Assembly: GCA_037903475.1 (NCBI GenBank)
Contig: JBAJFG010000188.1
Coordinates: 1,315,501-1,379,500 of the forward strand
DNA: 64,000 nt
Reading direction: 5' to 3'
Source: Ancylostoma caninum
Taxonomy: Eukaryota > Nematoda > Chromadorea > Rhabditida > Ancylostomatidae
How positions within the stretch are numbered: the stretch's first letter is position 1; the number at the start of each line of letters is the position of its first letter. Below the pieces are notes generated by a model. That model saw only the letters and a program-made list of their open reading frames with translations. It was not told where the DNA came from and made no database searches. Below, piece by piece: positions 54,701 to 64,000 of the stretch. Both the position numbers and the translations under genes were made by a program.

Positions 54701-57700
54701 CGCAATGACTTTGTCTTTATCTGGTTAGGGCTAATTCCGGAAAACCCACGTTGTCTCTGGCCCACTTGCAGAACGACATGTCAACATCGAGGTTTTTGTC
54801 GTAGAAAAACGGTGTCTTCATCTCCTTCATTTTCTCTTTGTTGATGAGCAGAGCTGTTGCTATGAAAGGTACCTGAAGTACCAACAAGTGGTGCGGATGA
54901 ATATTTGGGAACCAAGAGAAAACTCACGTTCCAAATGCCAATTCTCTTGCGTTGAACGATAGCGAGATAGTCCTCGCTTCGTTCGTAGTAGCCATTAGGC
55001 GCGACTGCACCCCAGAAATTGGTGAACATTTTGTTTGGTTGACCGAGGAGAGGAGCGACAATGCCTCTGGAATTTGCTGGGAAGTAGAACCCATGTCATG
55101 GAGTTGATTCAGAAATGAAAAACATTTTAGATCAGAGTTCCAAACCAACAGTCATGAAACTAGGGAAAGGTATTACACACATTTTTTTGAATTACACATA
55201 TCATATACGTACTGTCCTGAGCAACCACTCTTGCACCACAGAATAGCACCACTCTGTCCCTCCGCGCGGCACCACCCACGCAATGAGGAAGACCAGATTG
55301 GTGCTGTGGTTGTCGGGCATTCTTGGTATAGATTTTTCGCTTACGTTTTCACCGAAGCACTCCAGAATGAAGATATAAAGGAAAAGATCCCGAGAACAAC
55401 AGCGCCTAGCTCGTCTGCCGCGCCGCGTAGCTAATGCAGCGCGGCAGACCACAAATGCGAAATTATGTGAGGTAATAGTGATTGACGGGCACTGTGTGTA
55501 TACATAGTTTTATATGCGCTGTTGGACTATCCGAAATCAGACCCGCTGTGGCATGTAAACAATATGAGCAGTTTGTCAAACACTTACAGGTCGTAATTAA
55601 TTGATGACTCGATCAAGATCTGTAGAGTATTCTCGTTCGTCAGCATGCCATCTCCATCCAGTGAAAACAGGAACTCGGCGTCAAATCGGGAAGCAAATGC
55701 TCTGAAATTTGGTGTGATAATTATGATGTGACCTGTTAACTGGGTGCTCTCTTGAAGTGGCACGTGCAAAAAACTCACAGAGCTTCCTGTCTTGCCTCTC
55801 GCTCGCCGATTTCAGATACACCGTTGATAACCTTTTTAGAGTAGTATTGTGATCCATACTTGGTCAAGAAGTCCATGACCTGAACAAAAGATACTTTAAG
55901 TCATTGAGTTGCTCTTAAGATCCGGCAGTGATTCAGAAAGCAACACACAGTTTTAATAGAAAAGCGTTGTGAGTTGTAGATGTAGAGCACCAGTTTCTTC
56001 TTTGGATAGTTCAAACGAGCAACTGCTTCGAGCATCTGAACGAGGTTTATTTAGCACTAGCAGAGACTGATGAGCTCGATTAAGAATTCAGTACAACATA
56101 TTAAAATTTGTTGAATATACCTCTTCGATAAATGGTATCGGCTTGGCGATGAATATGGACAGAGCTACCAGAGGAAAGTCAGCTGGGTCTGTGGCCTGAA
56201 GAGGTTAAATTTACAGCTTGACAAGTAATCAGTTTCGGACACAGGGACAAAGAAGCTTCTATGATTCTATGAGTGAAATTTGATGGGGCACAGCGTGTCT
56301 TTCCACCAAATCACCATGCGAGGTCGATAATTTATCTCTTTAGCGAACTCTAACCTTCTCAACCTGGGGTCTTCACAAGGCCAACCGTCCGGATTTTTAG
56401 CAGGGGTACTGTCTATACCAGTAAGGTGGCAGCGACAGCATTTATTGGGTGCTAAATATACAAAGGCTGCAATTATTTCTCGCTGAGGTTCTCTAGATCT
56501 TTTACAGTGGTTTGCTGAATCATTCAACTTCCTCAAAAATTGGAAATCCTCGAAACATTTTCAGCCGGCACAATTCAGCCTTCATATGTTTGATGTTAGA
56601 ATTTCTGACGTCACTGTGACCTAAGAAACTGAGTAAGAAACTGGGCTTGAGACTCGTCTAGCACATATTTTTCCGCTCCTCATGTTGTGTTACACTAAGC
56701 GGCTTCGATCGATATATTGATTACTTGGGGCAACTGGTAAATAGGGGTTTTACGCCAACTTATGAGTCACTAGAAAGAGCCCGTCGAGTCCAATCAAATC
56801 GACACTACTGCTTTTCGGATGGGGCGGATTAAAAGAAACTATGGCTAAGTGACGATGAGCGACGGTGACTCCGTGAAGCGGACGTCGGTCCTCAACCTCA
56901 CGTGGATAGTGTTGTACTGGTATTTGAGTATCCATGCGTATGTACCTGGCTCTCCTTTTTTTGCCACGTTTCCTTTCAAAAAAAGTTATGAACGTTCTTG
57001 AGAACATTGTACAGAAGCAAAAAATGAGCAAACGATAAATAATGGATGTTGATTTCGTGGTAGGCACCACAGTAAGCCCCTTATGCAATTTTTGAACGAG
57101 AAATGTGCGTGGTCACGGCTGCAGTCGTGCTGTTCAAGGAACTCCGCACCGCTTGGAAGAACGTCCAAGGCATAATAGGCAATAGAGCCTATCAGATACG
57201 AAGTACGAATTCGAGATTGACGTTCACGATTTCATGGAATCAGATCAGTCCCCAGCGTGTCCAGATCATATCTCCATTTCGCACCATTTTTGGACTTCCG
57301 TGTTCCGTTTTACGCTTTAGCGGATTTGAAATTGCTCCTCCGCACATTCCTTGTCCAGCCCTTTCTTGAAATTCTCATCACAAAATGCCAAGAACATCTC
57401 ATATCCTCCTGTTGTTGGATCATGTTCCATGCTAAGCATGGTTAGTATCCTTACCGTGATATCAATATGCGGCTTCTTTCCACAAAAAGAACACCCGCTG
57501 ACGGAAGACCATCGGCCGGAGACGTAATTAGCCAGGTAGTTCAGATGCTTCTTGCTTGGTCCATTGCCGTGCAGGACCGCAGGGTGGGTGTTGTACGCTG
57601 CGTTGTATGCCTACAAACAAATTCTCAGCTTCTTGTAGAGATATGCATGCGAAGAAACACTTACGAGGGCATCTCCATTGTCATCAAACTGCAGCTCAAC

Positions 57701-59757
57701 ATCATCCGTAACCCCGTTGAGGTTTTGAAAGATGCGAGACATGGTGTCCAGACCAATTTTTAGCTCTTTCTGGAAAATAGGAAACATACTGTTCACGATA
57801 CTGTTGTCATATCCGCCTTCAGAAGTAGCTTACATACCCTAAGTTTTGGATCCAGATAGATCATAGTGTAGTAGAGCTGGTCGTCGTCATCATCGGCCAC
57901 TTCCTTCACGGTGATCATCTTGTACAGCTCTTTTGCGTAGCCAAGAAAGAGGCCGGAGTTAAGAAATCTAAAAGCTAGCCAGCATTTTCATCGCAGCTAT
58001 GTGCGAGAGCTACACTTCCTTACCTTTTTCCGAATTCGACCACGGGGTACTCCGGAGCGAGGGACTCGTCTGGCCAACAGAAAGGCTCCGCACCGAAAAG
58101 AATTCTTTTGTCCTTGAAGTGCGTCTGGAAACGGTCCAAGATCGTCAGAGTGCCCGCAGTGAACACCACATCGTATCTAAAGCAGCATTTATGTGTAACG
58201 ATCATCATATGTGCCATCATATTTGTTAAGATCTCTGCATATTCTTCAGTCTTACATAATTTGCTTCCTTTGTATGCATTTTATTAGAAATTATTGGTGA
58301 ATTGACTACATCTGAGCCAGGAGCATGCCAGATCAGTGATTCACCAAGAAAAATATTTTTGTAACAGATGAATGGAATGAATGATCTACTTCAAGTAACT
58401 TAATTTGTCTAAAAGTCATCATGTTAGTGTTCTATACATTAATGAAGAGCTTTCTTTCTGAAGATTAATCAAACTTGAAAATTTCAACATGCCTGCATTC
58501 GGCGTGCACACGTATGTGCAGAAAAAAAAATGTAAAGCTGTAAAAAATACATGCAGATAGTATTTCACCCACAAGCTACGTTACCATGAATGATTTTATT
58601 ATTTGTTTTTTTTTGTTGTGCAGAAAACACACGCTTGTAATAAATATAGCCCACGGCTTCGTTTAGTCTTCTTCTCATTGAGTAGTAAGTAGAGAATACC
58701 AAAGAGAAGAAAAAAGATTGAAAAAGTAGCGTCGATGTTTCAACAAGGATCAGGGAGAAAAAGTACGATTAAAGAGAATTTTCATAAACCTAAGCTATGG
58801 ACAAAATGCCGGAAAATTCTCTATTCAGACCAACTCTGCTCAATGTAATTTGAGCTTCAACTCTATTTGAATATCCATTATCGAGAATAGGAAGATTTTT
58901 TCCTGCTATGTACAGCAGATATAATTTCTGTGGATTTTCTGAAATCTGTATTTGTGCCCGTTATAAATCCTGAACTGCTTATTTCTCCTTTTCGCCATCT
59001 CAAAAGGCGAACTCGTAAAGCCGGCTTTTAATAACAGTCGCAAGGGCCTTTTAATAATAGTTGTCTGATGCAGCATATTATAAGGCAATGAATCAGTCGA
59101 TCATGGGGTTTATGTGGACTCTAAACATGTCCACCAGTAGGATCCATTGTGGCATATTCAGATGTGAAATCTCGCAAAAAAGAAAGAAATGGAATGGTTT
59201 TAAAAAACTGTTGCAGAGAAAAAAAACATATTGAACGCCTGAGCCTGAACCAGAGATGAAAGAGATGTGGTTGTTGCAAAAGCACCGAAAGGCTTATGTT
59301 ACTGCCAATCTAGATTAGAAAGATGACAATGTTGGCCCCTCCAAGACCCTGAGCGTCATGCATAACATGCAGCCAATGATTTCACTAGAAAGATGTACAA
59401 AACTTACGCATCAACAAACAAAATGATCACGTCGTCGCGGTCCTTGTACGGCTTCAGTTCTTCACTCAAGATTCGAATTTTCTGGCCCCCACCCTGAAGA
59501 ATACCAAAGGATTTTTATCAAAAAGGAGAAAGGATTGCAAAGATGTGTCCAAGTACCTGTGAAGTCCTCGTATCTCCGCCTTTCCACTCTCTACCCATTC
59601 CAAACACATGCACCTTGATGTCGTAGGTTTCTGCCGACTTCAGGAGGCGCCTCAAACCATCGGTGTCCTCCGTGGCGACGGTGACCACGACTATTTCCGG
59701 TACGGAACCGCATATGGCAAGCCCTGGTAGCAGAAATGCTGCTAGTAAGAGCAGCAT
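51767..59757 (-). CDS. let-268: Procollagen lysyl hydroxylase / glycosyltransferase (PLOD), LET-268 homologue
   Basis: Nineteen exons: 59757-59557, 59493-59408, 58176-58024, 57967-57838, 57769-57665, 57610-57455, 56195-56121, 56035-55949, 55879-55779, 55701-55588, 55066-54928, 54872-54750, 54690-54565, 54507-54334, 53775-53716, 52490-52404, 52299-52211, 52153-52059, 51867-51767; 733 aa. Residues 1-17 form a signal peptide ([16 protein letters not shown]). The N-terminal glycosyltransferase domain has VDAYD (D95/D98). A second GT-like domain has SLDGDG (D380, D382). The C-terminal Fe(II)/2-oxoglutarate dioxygenase has RPHHDASTF (H662, D664), a distal His in [10 protein letters not shown] (712/714) and Arg724. 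It works in the ER on type IV collagen lysines, essential for basement membranes. Intron 15 starts with GC. Neighbour order matches C. elegans as I recall. Confidence 0.96.
57275..57354 (+). repeat. Fragment of the TTCCG/CGTTTTACG hAT-like family, let-268 intron 6
   Basis: Contains GTTCCGTTTTACGCTTTAGC and ends TCCGCACATTCCTTG, matching the right end of 26613-26732. The left terminus is not recognisable. Confidence 0.5.
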
Positions 59758-59759
59758 CT
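59758..59759 (-). promoter_or_regulatory. Spliced-leader acceptor abutting the let-268 ATG
   Basis: AATTGTTCAG is followed directly by ATG. An SL joined here would leave no further 5' UTR, which fixes the start at 59757. Confidence 0.6.
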
Positions 59760-61045
59760 GAACAATTAGGTAATACCAACAACAGCCCTTGGAATGCAGA
59801 GAAAAGACGTCTTCTTAGCTCGAAATCAAGTGAGCTGTAAAATCAAGTGCCAAGAAAGGGCAAGCACGGAAGGTGAGCAATTGAATTCTCGTCATCGGAA
59901 TACAAGACATAGAAAAAACAAATAGAAAGAGTGGTCAGTGTCCGAGATGCAAGAAAAATGTAATATATGCATAGTGCCAAACTGGAATAATGTGACACTA
60001 ATAAAAAGCTGTTTGTAGTTAGCTGTTCAAGAAAAAAGAAAATCGCTCATCAGCTCTTTCAAAAAGGTTCTTTTCAATTTTTCAACATTTTTTGTTCTAT
60101 GATACTCCATCAAATCCAATCCGTATAGAGGTAGGTGAGTAAATGACGTGCTTCCGCTTAGAAATCATTCGAACTAAACTATTAGAGTGGTAAGATGGGA
60201 ATGCACGCCCCGTTTTACTTTTGATCAAGAGTTATTGAGAGTTTGTATTCAAGCGTTTGATACTCTCTCGATAGAGCAAATCACGGCTCGTTTAGTATCT
60301 ATCAATTGCTTAGCAAACTTCAATTCCTGGTCCCTAAAAACTTTGGGAGACGTCTGAAATTATAGAGCTGTGGTGAAAGTCACGTTTCCGATAATTCTAC
60401 CATTTCCCAAGAATCACAACATTTTAGAAGGGAAACGTGGCTTTCTCCGCCTTCAGACTCTCTTCGTAACTGTGGAGAGGTTGTAAATTGAAGCAACCAT
60501 CAGGTGGTAGAAATATATCAGTTTCTTTGGAATTTTCCAACTTTCCTCGTTACCCCTTCCATAGCAGGAAGCTGAGCCTCCTTACTATCCCCCTCAACCC
60601 CTAGTATGCTGGCAGAAACACTCAAATTGGTTGAGAAGAGCCTTCAAAAATAAGGAATCTGTTACATAATTTTCATTCCCGAATGGATTTCACCCCTTGA
60701 AACCCGAACTTTCCAGGGACTAGCTCCTAGTAAACGATTGGAATCTCATTAAAATTTTATTATCATTTCAGGAGTTGCCTCAGTTGCATTTGACAATAAA
60801 TTCCTTGAGACAAATATAAAAAGCTGAGTAGATTGTGGCAAATAAGTTAATTGTCATCGGTTGACAAGAAGGTTTCTGAAGAAGCATTGCAAGTGAATCG
60901 TTGCTTGCTGAAAAGATCCATAGCGTCAATTTTGTGAGGAAGTGAGATGGCATCCGAGAAAGCTCGAGAAGCTACATGTGGAACATGGAACAAATACATA
61001 CTAACAAAGTGGCGCATTGCAGTACTCAATCTCTCACTCACGTAC
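59760..61045. other. let-268 upstream region
   Basis: No certain gene. A short minus-strand frame at 60847-61041 may belong to the terminal exon of the candidate gene at 61046-61152. Confidence 0.35.
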
Positions 61046-61152
61046 CTCTTTTCTTTTCATCAGTAACAGATCGGCCCTGAGCTTAGAAATGTAATGGTCA
61101 GACTTGTCGCTGACCCTCTTAAACTCTTCATCTTGTTGAGAATGTAAAACAT
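61046..61152 (-). CDS. Candidate internal exon of an unidentified gene
   Basis: Bounded by CCTGTAG and GAG|GTACGTGAG on the minus strand. The open phase reads HSQQDEEFKRVSDKSDHYIS then KLRADLLLMKRKE, a charged, helical, coiled-coil-like sequence. A short intron and a TTTTCAG acceptor near 60925 could lead to a terminal exon. The family is not recognised; it may be chance. Confidence 0.3.
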
Positions 61153-61324
61153 CTACAGGATCTATTATCCTCATTTAAAGTTATAGTGCTCTTCTTTGCC
61201 TGACGTTAGCATTTTCAATTCATTCGAAATTGAATATTTGAGCTCTAGTAGCATAACTAACGCATTGTTCGGTCCTTACTTCTTTCTAGATGACATGGAG
61301 GAGAAATTTTGCTTCGAGAACGTT

Positions 61325-61412
61325 CGCGGATCCCGCTACATCTTGACGCGATAAGTAATTGCGCAAACAATTAACAACGAGGATCATCAGTGCTACAAAT
61401 CTCCATGGCTCA
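61325..61412. repeat. Direct repeat, copy 1
   Basis: About 85 bp (CTACATCTTGACGCGATAAG ... CTCCATGGCTCAGAAT) recur with about 75-80% identity at 61999-62085. A 15-C run follows at 61455-61469. Confidence 0.6.
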
Positions 61413-61998
61413 GAATAATACAGAATCATACAAGGTCTTGTCATCAGATCGGTTCCCCCCCCCCCCCCCAGGAGAATTCCGCCTGGTTTCATTGATGGGT
61501 TTATTTGATGACCTGATCACGGAAATCGCAGTAGCCTTCTACCGTAGCCTCGTTTTTTGTAAGGTTACAGTGGGATTAATATAGTCGAAATAAATTGCTA
61601 GTCTCAGCAAGGAAATTGAGCATTGACAGAGATGTTAGTCGCAGCCAAGACAACGTAAGTTGAGCTACAGTACGAAGCGGACACGATGTTTACGTTTATC
61701 ACTTTCAAGAATCCCATAATCGAACAGCATAGAAAATTCCGGAAGTTTTGGGCAGAAAAGACAGGATAGTGCCTTATGAGATTGCCATTTTCTCGCCATG
61801 ATTGTCATTTTCTCTTTCTTCCTCACTGTGATCTTACCACATCCCTAGAGAAAGGGGGCTAAGGCAGAAAACTAGCGCGATTTTCGTGACCAGGGCATCA
61901 AATAACCCCTTCAGGTAATTTTTAGGCGAAAATTTCCAAAGGAACCTGTCCGATGACAAAACACTCTATAATTCTGTCCAGGGGACATTCACAGATCT

Positions 61999-62085
61999 CA
62001 CTACAGCTTGACGCCATGTCTAATTACGCAAGCAATCAACAACGAAGGTCACCTGTTGCTACAAATCTGCATGGCTCGGAGTATT
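61999..62085. repeat. Direct repeat, copy 2
   Basis: CTACAGCTTGACGCCATGTC ... CTGCATGGCTCGGAGT. In this copy the plus-strand phase LDAMSNYASNQQRRSPV stays open, whereas copy 1 has a stop at the same point. It could be an exon remnant or a small dispersed repeat. Confidence 0.55.
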
Positions 62086-64000
62086 CAGAAACGAATGTCG
62101 TAGTGGACGTGAAAAGATCTTCGCCTTTCAAAGAATCACGTGGTGGGAAGAAGGGATTGCGCAGGAAAAGGTATGAGAAGGATAGAATATGAAAATGTGA
62201 GGAGCAATTGGGCGACGAATGTGTTGGATATCATCTGTGGAGGTGCACTATGCTTTAAGGACACCCTGGAGCGACAGAAAATGACTAAGCCCTACACATA
62301 AAACGTCTTGCACACTAGTTTGTATAGCGCTTCGAAGTGAGAGACCAATTATGGACAATACATGGAATGACATCTCGCAGCGTGTTCTATCTCCGTCGCT
62401 CACACGGTCGTCCAGGACGAGATTCGTGGAAGGTGATATGACCTTGAGGAGACAATGAGAGGCGAATAAGTTGCCGTGGACCAGGTCGCCGAGAAAAGAC
62501 GTGTGTGGGACACAACTGCTGCTAGCGAATCAATGCGTGGCTGGTCAGCAAAAGCAGCTGGCTCGCTGCTTTGCTAAATAGTGCAGAGCCTTGCGAGAGA
62601 ACGACCTCAGACGGGCGTCCCCCGTGCCGGAGGAACGTGAGTGACTGGCATATGTTATGACTGCTGAGGATGCGCGCTACCTGGGGGTTTTTCCCGCAGC
62701 TCCAAGACGAATCTCATGGAATGCGACAGCCGATAGCACATAGTACTGCTGGTGTTTGTGGCGTTGTCCGCTTCAGCGTCGAGCGTGAGCGTGAACGATT
62801 GGAGAGCTGAGTCACGAACGGCACTGCTGCGTTACAAATGCCAGTGCCCTTGTTGTACAACGAGTGGTTAATGACACCCTCGACGAGGAAGCCTTTCTTT
62901 TGGATTTCCTCAACGCCACTTGTTACTCGATGATGCATAAAATTTGGGGGAGCAGGCAGTTGATCTGATTCGGATTTTCGCACATATTCTCGTTTCCCCA
63001 ATTGTCTCCTTGGTCGGATCAACACTTGAACAAAGTGCCAGAGTGCGGCGTCGCAGGGCTGGACTGTGAACGAGTTTACATGAGGTTACGGAGCTACCAG
63101 GCTAGCGGAAATGAAGTGATCGGTACTAAAATATCATTTCTAATATTAACTTGATGCTTACTGTTTAAATCGCAGCTCCCAGCAACACTTTCTAGACGAC
63201 TTATTAAACTGTTTTTGGTTGAAAGCGATCTACATAAACTTGATCAGCTATCAAGTTTAAAAGTACTTGCACGAACACAAGATAAATGCAAAATTGTTAG
63301 TATGTGGACATCCGGTAATTTCATATTCTGCCCTGCCCATACAGTCCTTGTCAAAAAGACAGACGGACTGCGCGTGCGGTATCAGAGCGTCGCGGCCACA
63401 AAATCTCTGCGGGACCCAATTGACCCTCTCACTTGGAGCATGCTTTCTTCGCACTGCTCGTCAGCGATTTCGCTGTAGCGGAATCCTTCTATCTTTTCGA
63501 CAAGGACTATACAATATCTTTCACTAAGTCTGATCCACTGAAGGAAAATGATATTAGAAGTCATACAATGCGCACTCCGGAGCATAAAACTAGAGCTCTA
63601 GACTAAAATGAAAATTTTCAAAACCACTTGACGTATTGCTGCGGCTATACTCCGTGAAGGGTGCAGTAGCTAGTATAGCCGTCGCCCGGCGACTATATTT
63701 TCATACGTATTGGTTGTGAGCGGACGTAGTTTGCTATATCCATCGAGAAGTTTGACCGCAACCTGTTGACCACCACTCAGCATAACTGCTCCCTGCCTTT
63801 TCCGTGAACGGCGTAATTCGAGTCATCGCTGAGCCACATTTTTCAAATTAATCTTTCGAAATATTGTACAACTTATCTCGCTTCATGCATGCTCTCTCAT
63901 GTAGAAAATAGTTTGAGAACTATTCAGATGCCTTTCTGATATGACCTTGGTTTCTTTTCCATTTCTCCTCACCTCATGAAGGAGCCTCGTAGTCGCTTTC
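62086..64000. other. Unassigned end of window
   Basis: A minus-strand frame at 63025-62714 (including VTSGVEEIQKKGFLVEGVIN and RSRSRSTLKRTTPQTP) and a Cys-rich minus-strand frame at 63454-63257 are the only sequences with a protein-like look. Neither is recognised and no splice model joins them. Confidence 0.3.

Overview
The window reads as nuclear DNA of a clade V (rhabditid/strongylid, hookworm-like) nematode. Its genes are split into many short exons, with nematode-type TTTCAG acceptors and candidate spliced-leader acceptors 0-25 nt before four start codons. The best protein matches are nematode/animal orthologues, and the space between exons is packed with degenerate DNA transposons. The species is not determined.

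Four multi-exon host genes could be rebuilt exon by exon with consistent phases. (1) puf-12, the Penguin/PUM3 Puf-A homologue, minus strand 17024-10743, 20 exons, 735 aa. (2) The TTC36 homologue, plus strand 22406-29255, 4 exons, 189 aa. (3) The MTO1/GidA mitochondrial tRNA-modification enzyme, minus strand 39240-31807, 17 exons, about 650 aa. (4) let-268, the procollagen lysyl hydroxylase PLOD, minus strand 59757-51767, 19 exons, 733 aa. From memory, the C. elegans homologues of the last three are in one cosmid (F52H3) and puf-12 is nearby on chromosome II, so this looks like conserved microsynteny stretched by transposons. The genes work in separate processes: rRNA/nucleolar biology, an unknown TPR adaptor role, mitochondrial tRNA wobble modification, and collagen IV processing.

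The most interesting object is inside TTC36 intron 1: an intact, TATA-driven, intronless histone H4 variant gene on the opposite strand (23656-23949). Its N-terminal tail is six residues shorter than canonical H4, lacks the K5/K8/K12 acetylation lysines and has Met at the K20 position. Two tandem histone-type 3' stem-loops follow it. A divergently oriented H2B pseudogene lies beside it, with two in-frame stops and a 788-bp MULE-like insertion that left a 9-bp target duplication.

Region by region: 1-1.2 kb, Penelope-like element relic with a hammerhead-like core; 5.2-10.4 kb, tRNA-derived SINE, a 1.45-kb foldback element and a hAT-like element, both with 8-bp target duplications; 10.7-17 kb, puf-12; 17-22.4 kb, stacked MITEs and a transposase fragment; 22.4-29.3 kb, TTC36 with the nested histone locus; 29.5-31.3 kb, mariner relic carrying a TTAA-flanked element; 31.8-39.2 kb, MTO1 with several intronic transposons; 39.4-45 kb, inverted-repeat element, then a broken UPF1-like helicase directly downstream of a broken retroelement gag; 45.4-49.7 kb, second mariner relic, a 59-bp minisatellite and another TTAA element; 51.8-59.8 kb, let-268; 59.8-64 kb, mostly unassigned.

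Splice sites were called by eye from consensus, reading phase and family alignment from memory. No database search was possible.
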